Shown here in pieces: positions 23,738 to 35,967 of a stretch of DNA of 64,000 nucleotides (position 1 is the first letter of the stretch; every line of letters starts with the position of its first letter). The position numbers and the translations under genes are program-made. Under the pieces are notes generated by a model, which was not told the DNA's origin, searched no databases, and saw only the letters and a list, made by a program, of their open reading frames with translations. This stretch comes from Areca catechu (lineage: Eukaryota > Streptophyta > Magnoliopsida > Arecales > Arecaceae). The stretch covers positions 66,854,021 through 66,918,020 of the forward strand of contig CM038046.1 in the NCBI GenBank assembly GCA_021397845.1, in the 5' to 3' direction.

Positions 23738-26700
23738 ATGTCTACCAGAAACGGAGTGCCATATCAACCTGGTCAAACCCAACCTGATTTAGAGGCCATG
23801 ATCAGAACTCTTACTGAAAGTATGGCTAAAATGAATCAGGATATGACAAACACTGTGGCCCAGTTTAGCACACAAATTCATGAGGATCTTACCCAACTTA
23901 GGGACCGAGTCCAAGTACTTGAAGAACCTAGACATCGGAATTGGACTCCTGACCCCGATTTTAATGTGCCTCAACCTCACCCACATCAGGAGCCTAGAAG
24001 GCCTTTATATAGAGATCCTGAACCTAATCATAGGAGGCCTGACCCAGAGCCTGAAGATAGAGATGATAGGTTCATCAGGAACATCAAATTAGATGCACCC
24101 ACTTTTGATGGTAGTCTGAAACCTAAGGTGTATTCTGATTGGGAGGGTGAGATGGACCAATACTTTGAGTGGTATGCTATGTCTGAGGAGAGGAAATACA
24201 AGTTTGCCAAGATGAAATTAGTGCGTCAAGCTAGGTTATACTGGGGGAACATTGAGCTAACCACTAGGAGACGGAATGTTGAGCCCATAACCACTTGGCA
24301 GGGTATGAAAGAAAAACTGAGAGATAAATACCTACCCATTTCATACCAGCAAAACCTGTTAGACCAATGGCAAAACCTGAAACAAGGAAACCGATCTGTC
24401 TCAGACTACATAGCTACTTTTGATGAATACCTAATGAGATGTGATGTGAGTGAAGCCCACGAAGTCACTTTGTCTAGATTTAGGGCTGGACTGAGGGAAG
24501 ATATCAAGAGAGAACTATTTCTGAGAGAGGTTACTGATCTAGACCAAGCCTACCAGATTGCACTGAACACTGAGAAATTTCAGAGAGGACCTATACCTTC
24601 TAGGGTTAGTACCCCAATCCCAAGGAATGGACCTAGCCAAGTTATCCCTAGTAAACCTTTTCAGGGTACTTCTAACCCTAGACCCATGGACAAAGGTAAG
24701 GCACCTGACACCCAGAGAACCCCTAGTTCAAATATCACCTGTTTTAAGTGTCGGAAACCAGGTCACATCTCCAGTCAGTGTACTGCCATAGCCTGTTTCA
24801 AGTGTCATAAGGTAGGTCATGTTGCTAGCCAGTGCCCACGAAGATCCTTTTACATAGAAGAGGGAGAGAATGATAATTCCGAGCCCAGTGAGGAATTTGA
24901 AGAAGAAGTTTATGAGGCCGGAATGAATTTGGTTGAGGAGTATGAAGGAGAGGAGGAACCCAATGAATCTGACCAATTAGGAGTTGTAAGATGCATCCTA
25001 TCCCAGAATCTAGTTCAAGAGGATTGGCGTAGGACTAACATCCTACAGACTTTTCTTAAATTAGGGGATAAGGTATGTAAGATCATCATAGATAGTGGGA
25101 GCTGTGTAAATGCCATCTCTACTAGCACTGTCAAGATGTTAGGCTTAATCCCAGTTCCCCATCCCAACCCCTATAAGGTTTCTTGGGTAGATTCTACCTC
25201 CATACCCATCCAGTCTAGATGTCAAGTCCAAATCCAAATGCAATCTTATCACGAAAAGATTTGGTGCGATGTTTTACCCATGGGGGTGAGCAGTATAATT
25301 CTCGGAAGACCTTGGTTGTATGATCATGATGCCACCCTCTTAGGAAAATCCAATACCTGTGTCTTTAGTTTCAATGGGAAGAAGATTACGATCCATTCAG
25401 TTCCCCCTAAGGACAAGGTAACTAAAGGAGCCGGTAAGGTTAAGGAGATGAAAACTGGAGTGAACCTAATCAGTGCTAAGGATCTAGAACAAGAAATTCA
25501 TAGTGGTTCACCCATCTGGATGTTGACTGCTAAGGAACTTAGAACTTCGGAACCCTCAGAGCCTCCTCAAGAAGTTAAACCTGTGTTAAAAGAATTTGAG
25601 GATGTCTTTCCCGAGGATTTGCCAGACCACCTTCCACCTCTTAGGGATATCCAGCATGCCATAGATCTAATCCCAGGAGCGACTTTGCCCAACTTGCCCC
25701 ATTACAGGATGAATCCATCTGAGCATGAAGAACTGCAAAAGTAGGTTGGAGAATTATTGAGGAAGGGGTTTATTAGAGAAAGTCTTAGCCCTTGTGCAGT
25801 CCCAGCCTTACTAACCCCAAAGAAAGATGGCACGTGGAGGATGTGTGTTGACAGTCGTGCCATCAATAAAATTACAATCAAATATAGGTTTCCCATCCCT
25901 AGACTAGATGACATGCTTGATATGATGGCTGGTGCAATGGTTTTTTCTAAGATTGATCTCAAAAGCGGCTATCATCAGGTTAGGATTAGACCCGGGGATG
26001 AATGGAAAACTGCTTTCAAAACTAAGGATGGTCTTTATGAATGGGTTGTTATGCCTTTTGGGTTGTCCAATGCCCCTAGTACCTTCATGAGAATTATGAC
26101 CCAGGTACTTAGAGCTTTCATAGGAAAATTTGTGGTGGTCTATTTTGATGACATCCTGATCTATAGTAAGACCCCAGCAGATCACCTAGGCCATCTTAGA
26201 GCAGTCTGCCAAGTTTTGAGGAATGAGAGACTCTACGGTAATCTTAAGAAGTGTGAATTCATGGCTAGTAGAGTTATCTTTCTTGGTTTTGTAGTAACCC
26301 CTGACGGCGTGGCGGCCGATCCTGAGAAAATTAGGTCCATAGTAGACTGGCCAGAGCCAACCAATGTGCATGAAGTTAGAAGTTTCCACGGCTTGGCTAC
26401 CTTCTATAGGCGATTCATCAAGGGGTTTAGTACTTTAGCTGCTCCTATCACTGATTGTATTCGGAAGGGAGAATTTCATTGGACTAAGTCAGCCCATAAA
26501 GCCTTCCTAGATCTTAAGGATAAAATGACCCAGGCACCCATTCTGAGATTACCCAATTTTTCTAAAGTATTTGAGGTTGCCTGTGATGCTTCAGGTATAG
26601 GAATAGGTGGAGTCCTAAGCCAAGAAAATCATCCCATAGCATTCTTTAGTGAAAAACTTAATGATGCTAAGCTTAGGTATTCTACCTATGATTAGGAATT

Positions 26701-28534
26701 TTATGCGGTGGTGCAAGCTTTGCGTTACTGGAGACATTATTTGCTACCGCAGGAATTTGTACTATTTTCGGACCATGAGGCTCTTAGATTTCTGAACTCC
26801 CAAAAGAAGCTTAACCCTAGGCATGCTAAGTGGGTAGAATATATCCAGTCCTATACTTTTGTCCTGAAACATAAGGCTGGAGTTGAGAATAAGGTAGCTG
26901 ATGCCCTTAGTCGCCGATCTCTGTTATTAACTTCTGTTAGAACTGAGATCATAGGGTTTGAGCAAATCAAAGAGGAATATGAGTCTTGTCCGGATTTCAT
27001 AACTGTGTATCAGGATCTAGTTCAAGGACCATCTAGTAATCACCAGGATTATACCCTTGTAGATGGTTTTTTGTTCTTCAAAAATAGGCTTTGCATCCCT
27101 AGAACTTCTCTTAGGGAATTTTTGATTTGGGAAATCCATGCTGGAGGTTTAGCCGGCCATTTTTGAAAAGACAAGACCATTCTAGCTGTTGAAGACCACT
27201 TTTTCTGGCCTAGCTTGAAAAGGGATGTAGCTAATATTGTAGCTAGATGTCGAACCTGCGCTGTTGCCAAACAGCGAAAACAAAACACTGGCCTTTATAC
27301 CCCACTCCCTGTCCCAGATCGTCCTTGGCAAGATGTGAGTATGGATTTTGTGTTAGGTTTACCTAAGACCCAGAGGAGACATGATTCTATCTGTGTCGTA
27401 GTCGACCGATTCTCTAAAATGGCCCACTTCTTGCCTTGTTCCCAAACCTTTGATGCGTCTAAGGTAGCCACGCTTTTCTTCAATGAGATAGTTAGAATCC
27501 ATGGCCTACCTAAGACAATCGTTTCAGATAGGGATGTCCGGTTCACCAGTTACTTTTGGAAGACCCTTTGGCATAAGTTAGGGACAAAACTTAAGTTTTC
27601 AACTGCCTATCATCCCCAAACTGATGGCCAAACTGAAGTAGTGAACCGTAGCCTAGGAAATCTGCTGAGATGTCTTGTTGGTGAAAACACCAGAAATTGG
27701 GATTTATACCTACCAAGGGCAGAATTTGCGTACAATGACTCGGTCAATAGGTCTACGGGTAAGAGTCCATTTGAAATTGTACATGGGTACAAACCTCACA
27801 CACCTCTTGACCTAGTCCCTTTACTTGTCCACACTCGAGTCTCCGAATCTGCTGAGAATTTTGCACAGCATGTAAAAGACTTGCATAAAGAAATTCATGC
27901 CAAAATAAATTTAAGTAATGAAACTTATAAGAAGTTGGCTGATACTCAAAGGCGAGTCAAATCTTTTGTTGAGGGAGACTATGTGATGATTAGGTTAAGG
28001 CCTGAACGGTTTCCTCCTGGAACCGTTAGAAAGTTACATGCTAGGGGAGCTGGACCATTTAGAGTGGTAAAGAGAGTAGGATCCAATGCCTATGTGCTCG
28101 AGTTGCCTCCAGAACTAGGCATTAGCTCTACTTTCAACATTACAGACTTAGTAGAGTACAGGGAGCCAGCTGTGATTCCTAGTGAGCCTTTTGAGCCTAA
28201 CCCTATCATTGAGAGTGATCCCGACCCTGTGTGTCCACCAACAAACTGGCCTGTGAGGAAAGAGCAGATTGAAAAGATCCTGGATGATCAGGTTATCTCT
28301 ACTCGTAATCGAGGATACCAAAGGTACCTGGTCCGCTGGCAAGGAAGGCCAGATTCTGATGACTCTTGGATCTCCCGAGAAGAATTACAAGAATTGGACC
28401 CAGACCTCTTGGAGAGATACCAGAGCCAACTTGAGCCTTACTCGACAGGGTCGAGTTCCTCCCACCCCGGGAGAATTGGTGCGGGCACCAGACTCAGAAG
28501 AAGACTTCAGAGCTCCATTTGGATCTCTGATTGA
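23738..28534 (+). pseudogene. Gypsy chromovirus gag-pol, element D (three stops)
   Basis: One frame encodes everything a Ty3/Gypsy element needs. Gag capsid is at residues about 110-290, with two zinc knuckles CFKCRKPGHISSQC and CFKCHKVGHVASQC (about 335-367). The aspartic protease DSGS is near 450. RT has IDLKSGYHQ and YFDDIL; RNase H has ACDASG and ADALSRR. The integrase zinc finger has H, H and CRTC; its core D, D, E lie in DVSMDF, VSDRDVRF and TEVVNRSL, followed by a GPF motif and a C-terminal chromodomain (YLVRWQGRPDSDDSW). Start ATG 23738 has no competitor. Breaks are TAG 25742-25744 and TAG 26693-26695 (in place of Gln or Lys) and TGA 27164-27166 (Gly), with no frameshift. The frame runs 58 bases into the 3' LTR. 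Confidence 0.95.
28469..28476 (+). other. Polypurine tract, element D
   Basis: GGGAGAAT directly before the LTR start TGGTGCGGG. A and B have the same tract. Confidence 0.7.
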
Positions 28535-30138
28535 CATTGCCCGAGAAATTAGGGTTTGTAATAAAGGTTGACCTGGTCAACCAGTTTATTTATTTTATTT
28601 ATTTCTTGAGTCACCATTTAAATTTTGTTGAGTCATGTTGACTCAGTGCAAGTCCCAATGTGGTTTCAATTTGGTCCAAAATGGTGCCACATTTGTCTTC
28701 CAATCAAATCAAAGTTCAAACAAGTGGAGGCCACACTCCAAGCCACACGCCCAGCCACACTCCGAGCACACGCCAGAGTCCAGGAGGCGCCACAGAGGCA
28801 TCCCAGTGTCATGGTCCCCTCATCCAAAGAAGAAAAAATCAAGTTGGAGGCTACTTTAAAGGAGGCGCCCATACCTGCCTATTTTACCTAAGCAAAGAAG
28901 GAAGAAAACTTCTCTTGGAGAAGAAATCAAAGAAGGACATCCAACCTACTCCTAATTGAAGTTCAAATCAAAATCAAAGAGCTTAACTTGGAGTGGAAGA
29001 AAAGAAGAAATACCATAAGAAGAAGAGGACTCCAAATCCAAATCCAACTCCAAAGGAGGCACCAAAAAAATTCAAAAAAAATTCCTTTATGGCCGTCCCA
29101 ATTTTTTTTGAACTCTTGGTCGGCCAAGAGAGAAGATTTTCTACCTAATCTAGTGGTTGGAGGAGTTTAGTCCCACATGGGAATTTGTACAAGCTTGGAG
29201 AAAATTTTAGGTCTATATAATAGACCTCTCTTTGTAACTTTGAAAATCAATGAAGAAAAATTATTTTTGCTATTCTCTTGTGTTGAGTGACCTAGGTTTC
29301 TCTTCTTCCGCACTATTCTAAGTGTTGAGCTCCGTGAGGGGGTAATCCGGGTTCCATTGGAGCCTTGAGGAGGTGAGAGATCTCCATCTTTATCCAAAAC
29401 CCTAGGTTAGCCACTTGAAATTCCAAAACCCTAGCCACCCTTCATTATTTTCAATCCATCAAACCCTAGATCCATCCATCTCCCACGGCCTCTCTCTCTC
29501 TACAAGTCCAGGCCGTCCACCTTCATCCAGATCCAGTCCGGCTACTTCAGATCCAGAGCAAGTTCCAAGGAAAATCACATCAACATCCAGGAGAATTCAG
29601 TTTTCAGCAATTTCAATCTTCAAGTTCATCAACCTGGTAAATCTTTCCCTTGACTCTCTGATTCCATCAATTGTTTTTCTTCTCTTCCAGATCTTGAGTT
29701 CAGGAGAAGCCAACCCACCAAAGGACCAGTATTGGAGGATCCATTACGAAGATATCTGAATAAAGGGATCCAACAATCTGCTCGGGAGAGTTCCTCCACC
29801 AAAATCTGTGAAGATCATTGTCTGGTTAGATAAACCATCTCTTCTCTTTATTTCTGTTCTGTTGAAAGTTCGGAGCGAAACCCTAGGTCTGGGAGTTTCT
29901 CAACCCCCAGCGATCCGTTGCTTCTGAACTACTCTGATAATTTAGTTTCCTTCAAATTGTGCTTTCAATTATCATATTAGTATCTTTCAATGTTAGATTA
30001 ACTTTCCTTTGATTTGAAGCCAACTTCTACAAACATCTAAAAACAACAAAAAAATTAGTTAATCTTAATTTACTTCCGCATCGCGTCCCTTTATTTGTTC
30101 TGCATCATTTTTGGTATCAGAGCTTCCGTTCTGCATCA
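28477..30138 (+). repeat. Element D right LTR
   Basis: Nearly identical to 21168-22827. It keeps TGGTATCAGAGC near its end (30110-30122), where the left copy has TGATATC. Confidence 0.94.
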
Positions 30139-30143
30139 GCGGG
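30139..30143. repeat. Target site duplication of element D, right copy
   Basis: GCGGG, matching 21163-21167. Confidence 0.9.
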
Positions 30144-30716
30144 GTGCGAGGTCCCAAGTTATCTCCTTCTTTGACTTTAGAATCTAGCTGGACACCAGGC
30201 TCGAAGCCCCTTCTCAACCCTATCTTAGTCCATTTCACTACGTATCTCCTTTTCGCTAATCCCCACTTTGATTGCCTACAGGTCCTCCCTGGTCCCTCGG
30301 GCCCCGGAGAAAGTTTGCTTTGCCATCACGACCATCCGACCGAAAGCCAGTGCATCCGAGGGTTCGACTGCTTGGGCATCGATGCCGCATCCGCCGAGTT
30401 GAGCGATCTCTGCATCGGGCGCTTCAGACGTGTGAGGTTTGCCCCCTATCTCCTAAGTAGGTATTGTGTTTTAAGCATAGTCCTACCGAGGTTTCTTAAT
30501 CCTGGGATCCTATTCTTATTTTCATTATTTAGGAACTTGAACTGCTAGTGTAAGCTTCTTTTATTCATTTCTCTTATTTCTAGCCTTTGCTTGTGATCGG
30601 AAATCAAAACACTAAGAAAAAAAAAAAAAATTCTAAAACTCTTGAACTATAAAAAAAATCCTTTGCATCATAAGCATCCATACTAGCATCCCTTCCTCTA
30701 TCCCTATTCCACACCA
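30144..30716 (+). repeat. Element A left LTR, second part
   Basis: Continues the LTR after element D, matching 56078-56643. Contains a splice-acceptor-like GCCTACAG at 30275-30282 and ends CACACCA. Confidence 0.9.
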
Positions 30717-30720
30717 TTTT

Positions 30721-30732
30721 TGGTATCAGAGC
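30721..30732 (+). other. Primer binding site, element A
   Basis: TGGTATCAGAGC, four bases after the LTR end. Confidence 0.88.
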
Positions 30733-31573
30733 GAGTCTAGGACTAGTGCATTTTGTTTTCTTTCATTTTCTGCATTCTGGTCAGCCTGTATATGGTCTGA
30801 TCATTGGATTGTTTCTCTCTGTAGAGACTTCCAATTTTCATGATTTCTACTCTATTAGATCTCGTTCAATTCTGAGTATTTTTGACTATTTTCTTAGATT
30901 TTATTTCAGTTTGTAGAATTTCTAAAAGCCAAAATACTACCTGAGAAAATCTCAGGTCTGAAATTTCAGCAAGCATCTCATTTCTTGCTTCATTCATCCA
31001 TCTAGCTTATTTCTTGCATTTAGGGGCATATTTTAATTCTTTCATTTTATTTAGCATTCACACATATAAAAGACACAAAAAGACAAGAAAATTTTAAGTC
31101 ATTTCATTAGTCATTTTTGTGCATAATTCTCCATAACTTATCCTAAGGGTGTCAAATTAACATAGGGTCAGGATTTCATTACCTGTCCCTATCCCAAAAA
31201 CCACCACCCGACATATTGAACCCTAGCCATTAACTAAAAATGATTAGATGCTTAATCTGCTCTAGTGAGCTATGGACACCCACGAAGTCAGGTCGACCCA
31301 AGTGCCGAGCCAAGCTATATCACTTATTGGTGTGTGCTTGAGTAGCTGGTGTCTAGGAAAATGGTTCAAGGACTAGATCCCGAAGGGAAGTGGGTTGGTT
31401 TGCTTACCTGGCCAATTTCATTGCTGTCTAAGGCAAGCAGAGAGGATCCTCCACTAACCTTAAACTTACCTGGCCAGGTGCCAAGTCACTACTTCTAGGT
31501 TCATCTTCTTGACTTCACATTTGGTTAGATCTTCTAGGTCTAGCAAACTGTAGCACCGTTCTGTGTGTGTTAC
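30733..31573 (+). other. Element A leader (non-coding)
   Basis: About 0.84 kb. Contains a hairpin CCTGAGA-AAA-TCTCAGG near 30950 (also in B) and the shared leader module at 31348-31480. Confidence 0.75.
31348..31480 (+). other. Leader module shared with Copia elements, element A
   Basis: GGTGTCTAGGAAAATGGTTCA, CTTACCTGGCCAAT, a diverged TTGCTGTCTAAGG, CCTCCACT and CTTACCTGGCC. The first block is almost the same as the sense strand of Copia element C at 46187. Confidence 0.75.
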
Positions 31574-33220
31574 ATGTGCACTAGATCAGGAACCTCTTTT
31601 CACCCACCTTCTCCAACCCCTATCGAAGCCATGGACCAACTTCGAGCTGACATTGGAGCCCTAACTCAATCCATGACTCAATTAAGCAACCAGTTGACTA
31701 ATAGGCTTGATAAGTTTGAAGATAGAATTAGAGATTTAGAAAAGAATATTAGACCATCCATCGAGCTTGAGTCTGAGTCACCTCCTCACTATAGGGAATA
31801 CCCTCAGCATGATCCTTCCCTAGAGTCTGAAGACCTTTTAGGAGTAATTAGGTGCATCCTTACCCAGGACATAGTGCAAGAAGATTGGCATAGGACTAGC
31901 ATCCTACAAACCTTTGCCAGACTAGGGAATAAGGTATGCAAAATCATAGTTGATAGTGGGAGCTGTGTCAATGCCATTTCTTCAAGTACTGCCAAATCCC
32001 TGGGATTGACCCCAGTTCCTCACCGCAACCCTTACAACGTCTTGTGGATTGATTCAACCTCCATACCTATAAATTCTAGGTGGCAAGTCTCAATCAAGTT
32101 GCAATCTTATGAAGAGATGATTTGGTGTGATGTCCTTCCCATGGGTATGTGTTGTATTATCTCAGGGCAACCTTGGCGGTACGATCATGATGCCACCCTT
32201 CATGGTCGGACCAATCCCTGTACCTTTAACCACCATGGAAAGAAGTTTACAATCAATCCAGTTCAACCTAAGGATCAGGTTAAAAGAGGATCAAGTAGTC
32301 TAAAGGAAAAGAAGCCAGAAGTTAACCTGATCAAAGACAATGGGTTAGAAGAAGAGATTACTGGGAAAAGACCCTTTAAAGAGTTTCAGGGAGAGAAGGA
32401 TGAACATTCTAAGAATTTGAATACAAAAACCCCTGAGCCCATTGAAGACTTTAAGGTTGAACCCATTGAAAATCTAGGGATAGAAACTCCTAAGCCCATT
32501 AAAGAATTGAAAGAAAGCATCTATGAGTCAAGTTTAGTAGAAGATGGGCCCGAGGGTGAAATCATTGAGGAATCCAAGGAAAATGATCCTGAACCCACTA
32601 CAAAATTTGAAGAGGAAATGATCGAGCCAGGATCACATCTAGTAAATGAATATAAGGATTCACCAGTCTTTTCCAATGGAGTTCAGGAACCAATCCTTAA
32701 TGAACTGATCCAAAGAGAACATCCTCAAGAGATGGTAGAAGCTCGGAAAGAAATTGAGGATGAAGTTCCTAATGAGTTACCTAATCAACTTCCACTCCTA
32801 AGAGACATCCATTATACTATAGACTTGGTCCCAGGATCCTCTTTAACAGACCTTCCTCACTATGGGATTGACCCTAGAGAGGCCCAAGATCTACCGGAAC
32901 AAGTGGACCATATGACACCTATAGAACGATGCCCAGATTTTAAGGTTGTCCTGAATAACCAATGTCAGTTTTATATTTTCCATAAGCCACCCCAAGACTC
33001 CGATTCCTATTTCCTACACTTCCCTGAACCTTCTCACATTTCTAGAGCCATGGGGTTACTTTTTATTGAGATTACCAGAATGGGTGACTCCTTATAGCCC
33101 ATCCCTTTTACCCTTTACTTCTGGTATACTTTATGGCATTTGCTTTGGATCCTTAATAATTTTTCTTGTGCATACCAGACTAGGGTCAAACCTAGAGAGT
33201 CAAAAGTCTATTATGTTTAG
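31574..33220 (+). pseudogene. Element A truncated gag-protease ORF with acidic linker and conserved C-terminal module
   Basis: The ATG at 31574 (MCTRSG) aligns with the D start; the upstream GTG at 31565 is not a plausible plant start. An N-terminal coiled coil (MDQLRADIGALTQSM, about 20-60) is followed directly by a Gypsy aspartic protease (IIVDSGSCVNAI, about 125-135). A long Glu/Pro-rich linker (about 260-420) comes next, then a C-terminal module (FPEPSHISRAMGLLF, then PIPFTLYFWYTLWHLL) shared with B. Capsid, zinc knuckles and RT are absent compared with D. One TAG (33095-33097) interrupts the module; the same frame then continues to 33220. Probably depends on D-like proteins for movement (inference). 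Confidence 0.8.
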
Positions 33221-33339
33221 ATCCTAGGAGTCCAAAAAATTTTTATCTCAATAAGATTGCATAGTTGAGTCTGCATTTTGCATCATGCTAGGATTATGCA
33301 TTAAATATAATTTTTAAAATAATTTGGCTGATTCCCGAA

Positions 33340-33887
33340 AGCGAGCCTAAGACTTTGAAATAGGGAATTTTGTAATGATTAGGCTCCGGCCTAAACGGTT
33401 TCCACCGGGAACCGTTAAGAAGCTTCATGCTCGTGGGGCAGGTCCCTTTAAAGTGATTAGGAGAATGGGCCCTAATGCCTATGTGCTAGAATTACCTCCG
33501 GATTATGGAATTAGCTCGACATTTAATATCTCTGACTTAGTCGAGTATAGGAAACCTGCAAACATACCCCGTGAGCCGTTTGGGCCTGACCTCCCTTTTG
33601 AGAGTGAACCTGAACCAGAGTGTCCACCTCCAAATATACCTGAGCGAGGAGAGTGGATCGAGCGTGTCCTGGATGACCAAGACATCACTACCCGAGGCAA
33701 TGGCTATTAATGTTACTTGGTCCGATGGCAAGGCCGACCCGAATCCGATGACTCGTGGATCACACGGGAGGACTTGCAGCGCATCGACCCCGATATCCTG
33801 GAGAGGTACCAAAGCCAGACTAACCCTTACTCGACAGGGTCGAGTTCCTCCCACCCTGGGAGAACTGGTGTGGGCACCAGGATCTGA
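33340..33887 (+). pseudogene. Element A integrase tail and chromodomain remnant
   Basis: From 33375: MIRLRPKRFPPGTVKKLHARGAGPF, the integrase GPF region, then a chromodomain read as CYLVRWQGRPESDDSW. One TAA (33708-33710) replaces the Gln found in D. Only the 3' end of pol survives, joined to the gag-protease ORF by a large deletion. Confidence 0.88.
33859..33865 (+). other. Polypurine tract, element A
   Basis: GGGAGAAC just before the LTR start TGGTGTGGG. Confidence 0.65.
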
Positions 33888-34050
33888 CAGAGGCTCCTCA
33901 ACCATCTATGGATCTCAGATTAGGGTTCCACTTTTGAGCTGTGTAATAAGGCTATGAGCCAAAGTAATTTTATAATTTTTAGTCATGTACCTAGTCTAAG
34001 TTTGTTTAGTCTTGTACCTTGACCAATTTGGGACAAGTTTAGGTCATGGG
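33866..34050 (+). repeat. Element A right LTR, first part
   Basis: First 185 bp of the LTR, matching 19986-20166. It ends at ATGGG (34046-34050), the left TSD of element B. Confidence 0.9.
34046..34050. repeat. Target site duplication of element B, left copy
   Basis: ATGGG, repeated at 55068-55072. Confidence 0.9.
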
Positions 34051-35065
34051 TGATGTGGGCATCAGGGTTTGACTTGAGCCCTTCAACCTTCTGGGGATCT
34101 CTAATTAGGTTTCTACCCATTGAGTCCTGTAATAAGGCTTCAAGACTTTAATTTTGTAATTATCTTTGCTTTGAGCCAAGTCTAAATCTTGTACCTTGAC
34201 CAATTGGGTCAAGATTAGGTCAACTCGAGTCCTGTAATTTTTTTTAATCCAAGTCTGGGTCTGCCTGAACTTCGTATCCCAACCCAATGAGAGAAAACTT
34301 GTCCTTTGGGTCAAGCCCATTTTTGTGGACCAGGCTTTGACTTGACACTGCCACTTCATCAGCTGCATGGCACCACATCAACGCCATCTGTGCACCCAAT
34401 AATGGAAGCAAGGAGGCGCCCCATAAGCATTCCACATGCCTCCATTATCCCCTCCCCATATCATGCCATGAGCCATCATATTTGGGTTGTTGAAGATTTA
34501 ATCCACAAAGCAAGCCCTCCAATCAAGTCCTCTTCCTAAAATATTCATGCAAGAAAGGAAGACCAAGGAGCACACTCCCCATGCCAAGCCATCAAATATG
34601 CAATGCCCAATCTTCTTCTCCCTTGGTCTGCCAAGGATCAAGCCTAGAAGAAATTTTGGAGGACACATTCCACCAAGCTTGCCTCCATCCAAGCTTCTTT
34701 CCAAAACTATGCACACAAGGAAGGAAGGCCAAGCATCAAGCCCCCTCTTCAAGCCAAGCATCAAGCCATACCCAATCTTCTTCTCCCTTGGTCGGCCATG
34801 AATCACTCCATCTTGGTTTGGAAGAAGACTCCAAAGGGGTCACATCCCTCCAAGCTTGCCCTACTTCAAGTTTTCTACCAAACTGAGCAAGCAAATAAGG
34901 AAGTCCAAAGGACAAACTCCCCTCCCCAAGCCTTGTATCTTGCCATGCCATTATTCTCCCCTCTTGGTAGGCCTTGAAGAACTCCCTCCAAAGCTTTGGG
35001 TGCCAGTTTTATTTGGATTGTATTTTGGGTTCAAAATTTGATATTTGAATGTATTCTAGGGTGTC

Positions 35066-35074
35066 TATAAAAGG
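35066..35074 (+). promoter_or_regulatory. TATA box of element B left LTR
   Basis: TATAAAAGG; the same box is at 49585-49593 and 54184-54192 in the other two LTRs. Confidence 0.7.
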
Positions 35075-35169
35075 GGACCCAATCTCTCCTTGTAGAGATA
35101 ATTGATGATTAATGAAAGAAAGCTTTTGTGTTCCATCCTCTTCTTCAAACCTTGCCCCTAGGCTAGGTT

Positions 35170-35380
35170 GAGTGAGAGGTTCCTTCATCCCCAGGGATGT
35201 CAAGTTGTGTGAGGCCACGTTCCTTCGCCTGAGGGCGTCGAGTGGTGTGAGGCCACGTTCCTTCGCCTGAGGGCATCGAGTGGTGTGATGCCACGTTCCT
35301 TTGCCTGAGAGCGTCGAGTGGTGGGTGGCCACAATTCCTTCGTCCTCCGGGATGTCGCGAGGTGTGAGGCCACAAGTTAT
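35170..35380 (+). repeat. Minisatellite in B left LTR (about 38 bp, five units)
   Basis: Units of the form TTCCTTCGCCTGAGGGCG followed by TCGAGTGGTGTGAGGCCAC. The other B LTRs carry it at 49690-49890 and 54290-54500, and a shorter version lies in the A LTR. Confidence 0.8.
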
Positions 35381-35954
35381 CAACATCGATTTTGGACTCC
35401 AGTCGGATACCGGGCTCGAAGCCCTGTTTGTCTACCCTAACCCTATTTCAACTTCAACAATTCTCATCTCTTCGCTAACCGTTCTTTCTCTTGCTGCCTA
35501 CAGGTCTTCCTCGGTGCTACGGACATCGGAGATGGGTCGTCTTGCCATCACGGCCACATGATCGGGAACCGGTGCATCCACGGGTGCGATTGCTCGGACA
35601 TCCAGGCCACATCCATCGAGTGGAGCAATCTCTGCACCAGGCACTTCAGAATTTGAAAGGTTTGCATCCCTATCTCCTAGGTAGGTATTGGGTGTATCGA
35701 GCTAGTCCTAATCCCGGGGTTCCTTAATCTCGGGGTCCTGGTCTATCATTTCTTAGGGATTGATCTGCTAGCATAGACCTTTTTTCTTTCAGTTTTCCTA
35801 GGTTCTCTTTGCTTGCAATCGGGAACCAAAGATAAAACCCTAAAAAGAAAACAAGATATAACCACCTTTGCATCATCCATGCTAGCATCATCTTCATCCA
35901 TCTTTCCGCATCATTCTTGGTATCAGAGCGTGCGTTATTTTCCACATCATTTTT

Positions 35955-35967
35955 TGGTATTAGAGCC
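35955..35967 (+). other. Primer binding site, element B first unit
   Basis: TGGTATTAGAGCC, one mismatch to the initiator-Met consensus. Confidence 0.85.

Larger units (their letters stand above)
21168..30138 (+). mobile_element. Element D: nearly intact chromodomain Ty3/Gypsy (Del/Tekay-like)
   Basis: An 8971 bp element with 1660 and 1662 bp LTRs (21168-22827, 28477-30138), PBS, one gag-pol frame and 5 bp TSDs. By eye I count about a dozen differences between the LTRs (under 1%), so insertion was recent. A single gag-pol frame ending in a chromodomain and long LTRs suit the Del/Tekay lineage; the lineage name is inference. Confidence 0.94.
34051..35949 (+). repeat. Element B left LTR
   Basis: Begins TGATGTGGGCATCA and ends CCACATCA; the first and last 8 bases are exact inverted copies. 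TATA box TATAAAAGG at 35066-35074, a five-unit minisatellite (35170-35380), a splice-acceptor-like TGCCTACAG near 35500 and an internal PBS-like TGGTATCAGAGC near the end (35919-35930). Confidence 0.92.
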
